Assembly: GCA_026027325.1 (NCBI GenBank)
Contig: JAMSLZ010000018.1
Location: 496,001 to 560,000, forward strand
Direction: 5' to 3'
DNA length: 64,000 nt
DNA from: Actinomucor elegans
Taxonomy: Eukaryota > Mucoromycota > Mucoromycetes > Mucorales > Mucoraceae
In this document: in pieces, positions 35,462-47,395 of the stretch
How the letters are laid out: each line of letters begins with the position of its first letter
Position numbering within the stretch: the stretch's first letter is position 1
Made by a program: the position numbers and the translations under genes
Notes under the pieces: generated by a model
Seen by the model: only the letters and a program-made list of their open reading frames with translations
Told to the model about the DNA's origin: nothing
Databases searched by the model: none

Positions 35462-37332
35462 AATGTAATAGGTATGAAAAGAGAAAAGAAGAAGAAAAAA
35501 AAAAAAGAAACAAAGTTTCAGCTATTTTATAACAGATCAATTCACACTTAAAAGTTTGTCCGAGCAGTTCCGAGAATATACTGACATTTGTACGCCTTTG
35601 TAAGGTGCAATCAGTTCTTATGACGTGATAATTAGTATGCATACTAGGAACAATTTAGTCAGTTCTCTGCATTCTTGAAATGATAGGCAAGACCACCTCC
35701 ACTATTTAAAAAAAATAAGCTATCTCAATCACACGTACTAATTACAAAACTTTTTATGTAGCCCATTTATCGCAATAGTTATTGCTCTATCAAACCCAGT
35801 ATTTCATTCTAAATCTAGATTGCAAATCAAATGCGACATCTGACTGAGAATGATAGAAGGATCCATGTCGATTAATCAAATGAAGCTGCTACTACTAGGA
35901 TTTTTTTTTTGGGGGAAAACCCTACTATTGCTGCCGCCCAGTTAATACTTATATTTTTTTCTGTATACAACTTGTTAGGCCTCATTCTCCAATCTTGTGA
36001 TTAAAACTTTTAGCAAAGCGTGTTCAGTATTATTATATAAAAAAAAGCAGGATCTTGATTTTGTTCGACGTGAAATTAATAATCCCATAAATTTGCTAAT
36101 AGATATTTGGCCTTTTAAGTCTTTTTCATACATAATATTCATCAAATATGCATATCATTTTTCTTCATTTCTCACAACTAAACATCAATCAAAACTACAA
36201 AAATTGGCACCCTTATAAAAGTACATGAAGGCTCATCCGACTATCGGTAATTCAAGAATTGCCAGAGTCAGTGTTTTGGTATGAACTTTAACCCCGACTT
36301 TATAACAAAAAAATATAAAAAACTGTTGGTGACGAAAAAGTAGCTTAACACAGTTTACATAGAACTTAAAGCCGTATATAATGATGCAATGACCAATTAT
36401 CATTCGTTTTAATTTATTGAGAAAAGACGACATTTCGGAAATATAAATATAGCTTAAGTATTGTATATAAAATACAGTTGCATACTCTCTAACGTATCAG
36501 ACCAACATTATTGATAGGCATCCTGCTTTTATGCTTTACAAAAAAAGGTACTGTTTAAAATTTTCGGGCTCAAGGCAATACCCTTAATTCCTTTGGCATA
36601 GAGCTATTTTCACATCTACATTTTTCGATTAATTTCAGTTTAGTACCGCATCAGATAATCAGAACCATTATTGTTTAAAATGCAATAGGTATATTACATT
36701 TTGATGATGGGCTATAGATTACAAACAATTTATACAATCCAGATCTATGGATCTCTAGGCCGATCTTGGTCAAATGTTGCATCTGATTAGCATTCCATGC
36801 TCAGAATGAGCTGAGCATCTATATCAAAGATCAAGTTTTGATAACTAAGCTTATGTGAACTGGTCACTACCCTCAAAATTTTGATTTTCACGTCCGAAAA
36901 GCTTCATTTTGTCGTGTCTACATAAAAAAAGGTACCTCTTTTTCTAGTTACACGACTCTACTGTATCATCAAAAGTAGAATTATTTACTTTTATGGTCCT
37001 CCAATTAGAATCTTTAGTCAAGACCTGGTTCATAAGAATGTTTTATTTATTTCTGGGATTCCCAAAGCTTTTTTTTTTCTCTGTCGATTTTCTAGATACG
37101 GTAACTTAAAAGTGAAACACGCATGTTTTTATCAACGTGACTGAACTACTATTGCTATGCTACACGTCCAAGGTATTATTTTGAAAAAAAAAAGGTTTTT
37201 ATATGTTGGAAAAAAAAGAGGTTTATAAGAAAAAAAAGGGTATGCTAACATTAATAGAGAAAATGAATGAGAGATAGTAGTTTTGAAAAAGAAAGGGGGG
37301 AATGGCGAGAGGGAGGGAGTGGTAGTATTAAT
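35462..37332. other. Intergenic region
   Basis: 1.9 kb with the promoter of the lactate dehydrogenase gene and the 3' flank of the Psr1-like gene. Contains a well preserved dispersed element (36740-36817) and a weak match at about 35815-35860. A/G-rich low complexity at 37180-37320. Frames of 66-76 codons are not supported. Confidence 0.6.
36740..36817 (+). repeat. Dispersed hairpin element, best copy (6)
   Basis: Contains CGATCTTGGTCAAATGTTGC, ATCTGATTAGCATTCC and ATGCTCAGAATGAGC. The right part folds as GCTCA-GAA-TGAGC and extends to ATGCTCA...TGAGCAT. It shares about 25 of 27 positions with the copy at 56368. Confidence 0.7.
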
Positions 37333-38836
37333 TTAAGCAGCAGAAGAGACAGTGAGGTTTGGATCAATAACATTATCCAAAACCAACTGTACATCATCTA
37401 CAACTGTCAAATCTTCCAAAAAGGCAACAAGATCAGTTAATTCAGTATCATGAGGATCATTAAACCATGTAGAAACAGGTACAGCATTGGATGTATGGAA
37501 GATGTAACTGGCTGGAGAGTTATCAAGAATAAGAGTAGATGCAAGGTCTCTTCCAAGCTGTGACAAGTCCTATAAAGGAGGTATATCAGATTGAGCCAGC
37601 CAACATTAAATAGGGATGCCTTACCTTGACATAAGTTCCTTTGTGATTAAAACATGATTCTCTGAATAATCGATGCTTTACTACCCGATGAATATCCAAC
37701 ATGTCAAGCACTGGATCAGCATACTATCAAAATGCGTTAATATATATATATAGAGAGAGAGATACAGGGTTTGTAGAGAGCTTTACCTTGGCTAAACTAG
37801 CAGTAAATACAACTATTTCATACTTTTCACCCATCTTGCGCATAAACTCATCAACACCAGGTCTTTTTAATACATATACGTTATGGTATTGATTATCAAT
37901 CTCCACAGGTACAATAAAGTCAGGATTAGGAATCATCTATGAATGAAGTCAGGAAAACTATTGATCTATCTGTCATTTTTTTTTTTTTTTTTTTTTTTTT
38001 ACCTTAAAAGAGCTGTGAACTAAAGTCTCATCGAGATCAAGTACAAGACACTTTCTTTCTTTGTCTTCGTTAGCCAATGGAGGCAGCAACCAAACAACAG
38101 GACCCTATATACAATACATAAGTTCCAAGTATATAGTTTTTTTTTTTTTTAGTTTACAACTTACGACGGGAGAGGTCTGAGGAGGAAGCGAGATGGGAGA
38201 AGTAGAAGATTCATCAGATTCAGTCGAGATTGCATTATGATTAGTATTAATATTATTATGAGTAGTAGTAGTAGTGGTGGTGGTAGTTGGTGGTGGTGTT
38301 GTAGTTTGCTTGTCTGCAGATAAGCTGTCTAATTCTGTTGGATTGGTAATGATGGGTGGGACAACCTTGGGTTCAGTTGACTTTTCTTTGGTTTGTTGAG
38401 AACTAGCGCGACTGTTTCTATTGACTTTTCTGTTACTGAGAGAAGATTTGTCACTGTTATCGAGAAAAGAGCCTGCACCTACTGTGCAACATAGTAGCAA
38501 TGATAAAAATCCACCTTTTTGAAAGGGCTTGACTGAACCAGCGGCTCTGCTTGTTGCAGTAGAAGATGGTCTATTGCTATTATCAGCAGATTGAGTAGGT
38601 AAAGGGGATTTTACATATTCTGGATCTACTTGCTTCTTGCCCTTTTCTATTATTATATAAAGAGGTTATTTATTTTGTCCTACATATAAAAAACTTCCAA
38701 GTCTACCTTTCTTTACTTTGGTTTCTGATTGTTGCGCTTGAAGTTGTGGTGCAACTTGTGCTAGATTATTACTAGTGGAACATGAGTTTTTTGGTTCATC
38801 CGAGTTTGTTTGTTGAACAGTTTCAGTTTGTGACAT
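37333..38836 (-). CDS. PSR1: Psr1/Nem1-type HAD phosphatase (FCP1-homology, CTD small phosphatase)
   Basis: Predicted Ser/Thr phosphatase; in yeast Psr1/2 act at the plasma membrane in sodium and general stress responses. Exons 38836-38707, 38646-38165, 38104-38003, 37936-37787, 37723-37625 and 37569-37333 give 399 residues. The first 200 residues are disordered (Ser/Thr/Pro, poly-Thr) but include FLSLLLCC with Cys96-Cys97, a plausible palmitoylation site. The FCP1 domain is complete: catalytic [11 protein letters not shown] (Asp227, Asp229), [58 protein letters not shown] and [17 protein letters not shown]. Intron 3 begins with a long A-tract (25 nt on the sense strand). It is divergent from the WHIM/PHD gene. 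Confidence 0.93.
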
Positions 38837-39999
38837 CTCGTAATTAGATGATGAATAAAAGATCTATAATATTTCTCGGTTTGCTTGGTCGTTACTGTCT
38901 ATCGTTTGCTGAAATACACTATATTTCTTAATATTTCTCGATATTACTTGGTTCTTTTTTCTTTTATATATATTAGCTGCTTCTTTTTCGTTAAACAAAC
39001 AAAGATGATAAGCAGTTTAGATAATAGAAAAGAAAACAGTTGAACAAAGGTTAAAAAAGAGAAAGAAAGGTGGAAAGAGAGCGAAAAAGAGAAAAATAAA
39101 GAAAAAGGGAAAAAAAGTGGAAAAAAGTATTCATCACGTGTTGTATCGCCTTTTTCGAAGTTATTCTTCATTGCTTTACTATGCTTTATAAAGGCAGAAA
39201 CAATGCTTGATATGTTAAACAAGTATAGTAAGTTTGGGATTCTTGAAAAGTGACTCTAGCTTGGTTGATTTCTCGAGAAAAGTTTTATATATATATTTAT
39301 ATATCGGCCTCGGTTTCTATAACAACCGTCAGGGCCAGCCTAGCAACCAGAGAGCAGATCCAAGTTGCTGCGTTTAAACTAGTTTTATCGGTGTTTAAAC
39401 ACATCAATTCTGTATTTAGATTGGTTAACATGATATTTATATATTTAAAGCGCTTTAATTGGTCGATTTTGATAAACAATTGAGACAGTACAAGTTGCTG
39501 TAGTGCTTTGAGATCAGTGGTTTACACGTGTTTTAGAACTTTTACAGAAGTACTCTCGGTATGATTTAAACTATATGGCTTGACCTTGATTTATATCACT
39601 ATTAAAAGAAAGTATACACGGTTTATCGCGTCCAGGACAAGCATTATTTGTAACCATCAGCAGTTTTTTCTTGGTTAATTCAATTCTTATCAGATGCTAC
39701 ACATGTATACTCGAGAATATTTGTTTATCAACGCGCATTTGCCGACAAGTGTTAATCGTCCCATTTGACAGACTGAAATCGTCCATTTTCCCAGCACCAC
39801 TCGTCCAATTCCAAGAGCTAGAGTCGCGTTTTGAATTCCAATGCCCTTGTTGACTGAGTTGGTTAAAAAAAAAGCAAATAGTATTAAACAGATCTCTTTT
39901 TTCATTTGTAACTCATTTTACCTTACAAGTAATAATCTTAGATTATAATACACATTTTACACCTTTGACTGACAAAATCATTATAGAACAAGAAAAAGA
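38837..39999. promoter_or_regulatory. Divergent promoter region, Psr1-like / WHIM-PHD
   Basis: 1.16 kb between divergent starts. Near the Psr1 side is a TATATATAAAA-type box on the minus strand (about 38960) and an approximate 25-bp direct repeat (AATATTTCTCG... at about 38869 and 38930). A purine-rich low-complexity stretch spans 39040-39130. Frames at 38944, 39250, 39297 and 39671 are not supported. Confidence 0.5.
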
Positions 40000-42563
40000 A
40001 TGAATAATTCTTTACCAGACATTCAACAGTTGCGGAATAATATTGATTTTGCTTCCATTGCGCAATTCTTTCATACCTTTCAATCGGCCTTTCGTCCGTG
40101 GCCAACTTCCACCAACGATATTATCTATTCGCGTATATCTGAACCCAATGAATATGTATTTGAAACTGAAGTAAGTACATTATAACTAGCTCATTTCATC
40201 ACTTCGTATCTTTCAATTGCTATTTGCTTTTGTATATCTTTGGTTATTTGATTGTAAACGTAGTGAATCTATTGTGCGACAGTTGCGTTTCTGCATGAAT
40301 TGTTTACCAACTTTAAATTTGTAGGATTTAGAACGTATGATCTTGGAAGCTTCTGAACGTCTTCGATTAGAAGACTTGCTTGTCAGAATGTTGCGCTTAT
40401 TAACGCGTCTTCGCTTCATAAAGTAAGCAACCTTTTGTTCGTGGTAAACTGTTGACTAACACAAAATAAAAGCGCGTCAAACTGGCAAACGTACTTTTCG
40501 AAAGAATTTGACAAGCGAGAATACGATCAAATCAATCCTTTTCGTAAAGATGAACTGGAAGAAAAGAAAGAGCTTGTCAACTATTTTTCCATGCCACTAG
40601 ACACAAAAGTTCATTTATTGCATTTATTATGTGAGGTAAACTTGTGTTTTATTATATACCAAATTATCACTTATTAAATCAATTTATATAGTGGCAATTG
40701 GAAGAACCAGATAAATTTAGAGAGCAATTAGACTCTGAAGATGATTCAGTACAGTGGGTAAGGAGAATTAGCCCAAAAATACCGTTTAGTTGGCTTACAG
40801 TATAATTATAGAGAGTAGACCCTATCGGTTTTGATAGAAAAGGTAGCACTTTTTGGTTATTCGATGGTAATATTACAAGTATAGAGTGCATTTAGATTGT
40901 TTACTAATTACTCTATGGATAGATAATCGATTGTATAAAGAAACTCCAAAGCCTAAACCTACAAAGAAACCTACCAACAAGAAGCGAGCTCCAGCTGCTA
41001 GAAGAAGTTCTCGTAAGAGCGCTCGATTAGGAGCCATTGAAGATGAACAAGTGCAAGGGGAGAGTGAAGATGAAGGTGAATGGATGCCTTGGAAGCTGGT
41101 AAATAGATAAACCAAGCTATCTAAAAGATTACTCATCGCTTTTTTTCTTAGCTATGCGCAACGAAACAAGAATGGGAGCAATTTCCTTTGAAATACGCCA
41201 ATAGTAACCATATCGACGAACAAAGATTCTATCAGCTACTTGTTCAAGATCTATTGCCAAAAATATTGCCTGCATTAGATGAACATGAAAAAGAAATCAA
41301 AAGACAAGAAGCTTTAATACATCGTAAACGAAGTTCTCGTATTATGATCAAGGAGTTAGAGTCGCTGGAACAACCATCATCAAGAATCTCTAATCGTATT
41401 GAAAAGAAGGCTCAGGAAAAAGAGCAGCAAGAAAAAGAACGATTAGCAAGGGCTAGAGAAGAACGTCTATTGGAACGTGAACGTCGTATCATGGAACGCG
41501 AATATAGAATACTAGCGAAGGAAAAGAGTCAACCAGCTGAGGAACCTATCGCTGTAGAAAAAGTGGCCGAAAAGACAGAAGATGAAGAACCTAAACCAAA
41601 GAGAAAGTACACCAAGAGACCCAAGTTTGATGAACACGGTAATCCTATTCCTAGAAAACCTAAGTTAGATAAAGATGGAAATGTTATTCCTTTAAAAAAG
41701 CGAGGTAGAAAGCCAAAGAACAGAGATCCGATTGAAGAAAGCTGGGTATTCGAGTGCGTATGCGGTGTTTCTGGAAAGAATTTGGTACAGTGTCTTATAG
41801 CTATTGAATATATTCGAGCTTATACTAATTCATGCAATAGGACGATGGTACACCTATGGTTGCTTGCGAGAAATGTAGCATTTGGCAGCACATCAAATGC
41901 CTTCAAAAATCTGGACAAGTTGAAAAGGCTAAGAGTATGGATAATGTCTCCTTTGTCTGTCAAAAGTGCGAAAAGAAGCAAGACAATACAGTAAATGAAG
42001 CTCATCAATACAAGAAGCAAAAAATTGACGATTATAACGGTGCCAGTAATGATATTGATTCTCATCATCTATTGCCTCCTACACAGTCAACTTGGCAGCC
42101 TCAGCATCCATCTTTGGCTGTTAGAGGAGATCAGCAGCCAATGGCTGCTATTCCTACAGTACAGAAGCATGCGTATTATCCTCCCTCTGTTTCAGTTTTA
42201 CCACCTATCAGAGCCCCTATTCCTCTTCCTCCTCAACAGCACTCTTATTATCCAACGCCTTCTTATCCTCAAATACGTGCCATGCCTAATTATTCTCCAA
42301 CTCTAGGAGCCTCTGCATCTATGATATACCAACAGCAACAATCCAACAGTATTTCACCAGTAAATGCAAATACAGGCCAACCTAATGTCACTTCACCAAG
42401 CGCTGTACAAGCTCAGTATCAACCTAGCACAACTCTACCGAATGCTGTCTCTCTTCCACCTATCAAGCCGATGCCAATGAAAATAGATGGTCCTCATCAA
42501 CCACCAATTCAATTTACAGCATCGCAGTCTACTTCCACCCAAGAGAAAAATACACAAACCTAA
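40000..42563 (+). CDS. DDT/WHIM and PHD-finger chromatin protein (ISWI-accessory type)
   Basis: Predicted nuclear subunit of a chromatin-remodelling complex, resembling CECR2/RSF1-like ISWI partners. Eight exons: 40000-40170, 40325-40422, 40473-40635, 40692-40757, 40812-40866, 40923-41098, 41152-41784 and 41841-42563, giving 694 residues. Order of parts: a helical DDT-like N-terminus (LERMILEASERLRLEDLLVR); WHIM1-like VHLLHLLCEWQLEEPDKFR; WHIM2-like RVDPIGFDRKGSTFWLFDDN; a basic linker; a long coiled coil (about 300-385); Lys/Arg-rich AT-hook-like KKRGRKPK; a PHD finger with Cys445, Cys447, Cys463, Cys466, His471, Cys474, Cys494 and Cys497; and a Pro/Gln/Ser-rich tail. The last intron splits the PHD finger and was placed so that KNL-DDGTPMVACEKC is continuous. 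Exact complex membership is inference. Confidence 0.88.
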
Positions 42564-42835
42564 GGTTGGTGATAGACTTGCATTGTATCTAGAGTAGCTT
42601 AGAATAGTGGATACGATGTTTATAAAAATTCCTTCTAAATAGTATATATAACCATGATACATAATTCTTACTGAATAAAAAACTAATAGATTTATATGTA
42701 GCTTCCGGCTTAATGAGGCTTTCTGTCTACTACTGTAGTGAATTAAAACACAATCAGCGCTACTAATAAATGTTATGCATTGATAGTTGCGAATAACATA
42801 TTGAACTACAAACTCATTAAGACTTTACTACATGT

Positions 42836-42890
42836 AGCTCATTCTGAGCATTTGTAACTGATCAAATGTGACATCTTTCAAGGTTACTAT
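42836..42890 (-). repeat. Dispersed hairpin element, copy 7
   Basis: On the minus strand: GATGTCACATTTGATCAGTT then ACAAATGCTCAGAATGAGCT, with the perfect GCTCA/TGAGC hairpin. Confidence 0.6.
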
Positions 42891-42951
42891 TGTCTATTAA
42901 ACGTATCAAAAGTGAACTGATATAGAAATTTAACAGCAAGTATACAGCGTG

Positions 42952-42975
42952 ATATATATATATATATATATATAT
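42952..42975. repeat. (AT)12 microsatellite
   Basis: Uninterrupted alternating A/T run of about 24 nt. Confidence 0.85.
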
Positions 42976-43457
42976 GAACTGGTAATTTATAGTAAATATG
43001 CATTATTTTTTCGGTCTACTAGCTATTATATCACTAAATTCAAAACGACTGTAGCTGAATAGAAAAAGATATCGCTGCGTAGAATTAACATTTGATTATC
43101 TCAAGCTTTTTATTTCATATATCCGTTAATATCACCACGTTTTTTTCACTCTAGTTGGATAAAAATGATGCTGTGTAATCAACAGTTTTATCAGCATTTT
43201 TTTTTTTTTTTTTTTCATTCACAAAGCTATGAATGGTGCATGTGCTTCAAACAGCCATCTGTTTCAATTAAGGCCATAACTAATTTATATTGCAACCTAA
43301 GATGGTAATACAAGAGCATCGCCAAGTTTCACTAGCTAAAAGAGATCAAAAGAGATTGATAATCATATGGTACATTCAAGTAGATTTTGTGTATATATAT
43401 ATAATATACAGATTTCAGTCAACTGCTACTAGTATCCTCTTTCTAATACATCATATT

Positions 43458-43902
43458 ATGGACGATATTCGTAAAGTGATTAAAAAAACTTCTCCTCCTG
43501 CAGTCGTCGTTCAGACCTTGAGAACAGCATTGACAATGCCGCCTACAGCTGCAAAAAATATTATCAAGGATTTAACGCGTCCTTTAGGCGATCAAAAGAG
43601 ATTTATACGTAAATTCGACAATGAGCATTGGAAAGGCGCACTTATCATGTCTGAAATGATACGTTGTGATGATAATATAGCCCTTCGACGTTTGCAAAAA
43701 GCTGATATTGTCATCTTTGAAGTGCATGGTAAAGAAAGAATTACGCAATTCGATAAGATAATAACTCAATCATGATAGGTGGTGGATTCCGTGTAGGACA
43801 CAGTACAATGTACATGGATTCCTTTATTAGCTGGCTTCGTACGATTAAAAACAAGTATAATCTATACGCTTGTATTATGTCTGTTGAATATGGTAATGCT
43901 GC

Positions 43903-43944
<42 letters not shown>

Positions 43945-44980
43945 AGTGATCTCACCTCTATCTTTCATTAAAGGGCTTGCACCAAAGCACAAGTATCCTG
44001 GCCCACTTGAAGAATGCGTCAAAGCCTTCAATTATCTTACTAAAGACCTTGGTGTTTCACCATCCAAAGTAATTTTTTCTGGTGACTCTGCTGGCGGAGC
44101 ACTTGTTTTAGAAACCTTGATGAGAACCTATGTGCCCTCCATCCTCGATAACTTGGACTGCCCAAGAGAAAACTGGACTCTACCTCTTCCTGCTGGTGTG
44201 CTACTTTCATCGCCTCTTACATCGGCTGAGACCTCGTCTGAATCATGGAAAAAGTATGCCAAGACAGATATTGTCTCTCCAAAACTTGCTACCCTTATAT
44301 TTAAAGAATATCTTGATCTACCGAAAGTCAAAGTCGAAGATTTGCCTATTTTGCGTCTTGCGCATGTGCGAAAAGATTTTGACCGATTTATGCCTAACAA
44401 AGTCATGGTCTTTGTAGGCGAAAAAGAAGTGCTACGTGATGATATCTTAGAACTGGTGGATGCAGTTAAAGCGGATGGTAAAATAGATATTCAACTGATT
44501 CAAGAAAAGTATGCACATGACTGGTTCATGATTCATGAAATTATCAAAAAAAAAGACAAGGCCATGATTGCAAAGTATGATGAATTGTTTGCTGACTTTG
44601 CTGTAGAGGCTGTTGAAGAATGCAAAAAAATCTTGCATCATCGTCCTCTGGCTACAACTGCCGAGTCTATATCCTCTAAAAACACGGTTGCTATCGCTGA
44701 AACTATTGATCTGCTGGACCAAGTGGCCGCTGCTAAAAAAAACGAAAAGAAGCAATCTTCCACCATGTTAGTTGCAAAGAATGATAGCGAAAAAGAAAAT
44801 AATATAGCCCTTCCTATATATTCTTCTGATACCGATAATATATTCAGTATTACTGCAAAACTCGATAAACCATTTGAACTACTTGAAAAGGCCGAATTTC
44901 CAAAGCCTGCACAATACAAGCCAAATACTATTTTATCAGAGTATACTATAATCACCGACAACCCATCAGTATCTGCCTAA
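43458..44980 (+). CDS. Alpha/beta hydrolase, hormone-sensitive-lipase (HGGG/GDSAGG) type
   Basis: Predicted esterase or lipase of the HSL-like family. Exons 43458-43728, 43779-43892 and 43947-44980 give 472 residues. Oxyanion motif His-Gly-Gly-Gly at 90-93, split by intron 1. Nucleophile elbow GDSAGG with Ser176. Likely acid region after VMVFVGEKEVLRDD and the His in YAHDWFM. A C-terminal extension of about 110 residues, helical then polar, follows the hydrolase fold. Intron 2 (54 nt) contains an A36 tract and is open in frame, so a retained intron would insert 18 codons, 12 of them lysine. The N-terminus may be longer: the frame is open upstream through STATSILFLIHHI. Substrate unknown. Confidence 0.87.
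43906..43941 (+). repeat. Intronic A36 tract, in-frame poly-Lys if retained
   Basis: 36 A residues on the sense strand inside the 54-nt second intron of the hydrolase, directly before the GTCAG acceptor. Confidence 0.9.
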
Positions 44981-45236
44981 AAATCGAACCTACTCTACTA
45001 AATAAAATTATTTATGTATGCAATTATGTTTAGAGTTGTCACTTTTCGTAGTAATAAAAATACCTTAATTAAAAATTGTCAAGAAGTTAATGTCTGATGA
45101 AATTTGATTATCGTTCTTATTCTACCGATCTCAACCCTTTTTCTATTTTTAACTAGCCTGATTTGATCAAAACAAATAGTAGTAAATATATCCATATGCT
45201 ACGCAAACTACATTTTGTTCAAAAATAAAAAATAAA

Positions 45237-45310
45237 TGCTCATTACAGGGGTCGAACCTGTGACCTTGGCGTTATTAGCACCACGCTCTAACCAACTGAG
45301 CTAAACGAGC
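45237..45310 (-). tRNA. tRNA-Ile (anticodon AAT)
   Basis: 74-nt cloverleaf on the minus strand: acceptor GCTCGTT pairs with AATGAGC (one G-U), D arm TAGCTCAGTTGGTTAGAGC, anticodon stem TGGTG/CGCCA with loop CTAATAA, T arm ACAGG-TTCGACC-CCTGT. No intron. Discriminator base A. Confidence 0.97.
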
Positions 45311-46029
45311 TTATGACTCGAAAACCAAAAATATCTACAAGTTCAAAAGAATTTAAGTACCCTATAAGCACCCTTACATGCACTCTTTCCATTTTGATTG
45401 GCTTATAGTAAAGTCATTCCAATTCTTTTAAAAGTTTTGCGAAGGCATTCTTAGGTGTTTGGCCTATATAATGTTATGTGTTCAAAATACTGAATATTTT
45501 TCACATCCATGTCGCCAACTACGATTACACTTCATTGACGCATTATTCACTTGATTTCCAATACTTTAACAGAAGAAGTAGAATCTTCATAAAGCGTAAA
45601 ATACTAATCAGGTATGATATCCAACTGAGATTGGTCGAGTAATCTTTAAATGATTACATTTAGTTCATATGAAATATATATAGTTTATAATTATTATTAG
45701 CTATTGGACAATAGAATATTATATAAACTGTCCTTATATATATATTTTTTTTTTAAAAAAAAGTTTATAGTAGATACAACATGTCACTCTGAGCGTGAGG
45801 CGCCAACCAGATGTGTCATTTAAACATCGGTTAATTCTGACGTTCTTGCATTTATTGGTCGGTTCAAGTTTAATAAGGCATATGCGTACTAGTGCATGTG
45901 CAGGAAGACAGGTTGAATTTGTTAGGGCTATTATTTGACTAAAATATAAATATACCACTACATTTTAACAGGCAATCTGAATTACATGCACTACAACTTA
46001 ATTGGACCTATAAATCCATAATAGTTTTA

Positions 46030-46082
46030 TCGACTGATCTTGGTTTAATGTCGCATCTACCACATACGCTAATTACTCTAGC
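46030..46082 (+). repeat. Dispersed hairpin element, copy 8
   Basis: CGACTGATCTTGGTTTAATG then TCGCATCTACC; left and middle blocks preserved, right block eroded. Confidence 0.5.
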
Positions 46083-46414
46083 CTTTGTTTAACAGCAGGA
46101 CTATCAATAAATTATGTTATATAACCAATAACTCAGCTTCGAATGCTATACATTTCATATAGTTTAATCAGCTGATGAATATATTCGCCCAATTTTGATA
46201 CAGAGTCGGATCCAGGATTTGGTGAGAGACCTTTCATAAGCTTTGGTGAATCAGAAGCAATAGAATGTAGTTTTAAACTACAGTTTAATAAAATACTCAG
46301 AATCGATTGACAAAGAGAAAGCGAGATACCAAGCTATGCCCCGTATATGAGATAGAATTGGAGGAGAATATAGCTTGAACGAGAATGGAAAAATTATGAT
46401 GTTCGGATCAAACT

Positions 46415-46505
46415 GGGAGATCTTGACTGACCTCGGTCCAATATCACATCTGACAAGTAAAACGTACTCAGAATAAGCTACTGAATCTGTGTGATAAACC
46501 TGTTT
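46415..46505 (+). repeat. Dispersed hairpin element, copy 9
   Basis: TCTTGACTGACCTCGGTCCA, ATATCACATCTGAC, ACTCAGAATAAGCTACTGAA and TAAACCTG in order. It is one of the longest matches and helps define an element of about 90 bp. Confidence 0.6.
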
Positions 46506-47195
46506 GTATTAACGTACTGATTTACCAAGGACATTTGTTAGTTAGTAACCTTCATTAAACGGATTACAGTCTTTTCTGTTTGATTGATATTATACAAGCA
46601 TAAACATATGCCACTTGGTATACAAATGGTACACTACCAATATTTGATGAAGATGTCCTTGTGTAAAGCTACATGCTTTTCTCTCAAGAAATCTATTCAG
46701 ATAAGAACATAAGCATGGCTAAGAAGCCAACATGGCCTGATTTTAGAAAAAAAAAAACACCCAAAGAACGTATGCCTTCGAGTTCAGTTCTGCATGTTCT
46801 CTTTGTTTTCGCATAGCGTGAGCAATAGGTTTTCAAAGCATAGTTATTGAGCAATTTATAAACAATCGAGGCTGTGCTACCATATACTCTAATCTTCCAA
46901 AACACTATATGTGCGAAATATATAAACAAAATATGATCAAAGCGTGAACGATTTAAATGGTATAGTATATTTACGCGAGCTACAATAAAGTTTAAAAAAC
47001 AACCATAATCCTAGTATTCTACATTAAATAATTTTTTAAAAAACACATTTGGATATTCTCAAATATGACAAGTCTATATTACTTAATAGCTATACATCGA
47101 AGATGCCTTCATTCTCTCTCTCTCTTTTTTTTTTTTAAACAAACAGTGTAAAAGGCGGTCTAAGAGATGTCCTTGCTATTTTTAATGTTTTTATA

Positions 47196-47255
47196 TTTCT
47201 CGACTGGTCTTGATTTAATATCATACTTCATATGTTTTACTAAACATACTTGAAT
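47196..47255 (+). repeat. Dispersed hairpin element, diverged copy 10
   Basis: CTCGACTGGTCTTGATTTAA then TATCATACTTCATATG; weak right block. Confidence 0.4.
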
Positions 47256-47324
47256 CATTGTCTTACTGAAATCTAACGAGGATAGTAGATTTTCGAGATG
47301 GATTATAATGTATTCATTCCATAT

Positions 47325-47395
47325 AGTCCAGATCTCGGTCAAATGATGCATCAGATTAATATTAAATATTCTGAATGAACTACTAAACCTATTAG
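47325..47395 (+). repeat. Dispersed hairpin element, copy 11
   Basis: AGATCTCGGTCAAATGATGC, ATCAGATTAATATTAAAT, ATTCTGAATGAACTACTAAA; all three blocks recognisable, about 100 bp from copy 10. Confidence 0.6.

Larger units (their letters stand above)
42564..43457. other. Intergenic region
   Basis: About 0.9 kb. Holds a minus-orientation dispersed element (42836-42890), an (AT)n run (42952-42975), a T-tract near 43198-43215 and the hydrolase promoter. A possible extra 5' exon for the hydrolase starts at the ATG near 43302, but its splice junction is uncertain. Confidence 0.55.

Noticed and set aside
38944..39483. Several frames of 60-92 codons in the Psr1/WHIM divergent promoter
   Set aside because: Composition is purine or pyrimidine low complexity or chance; no domains.
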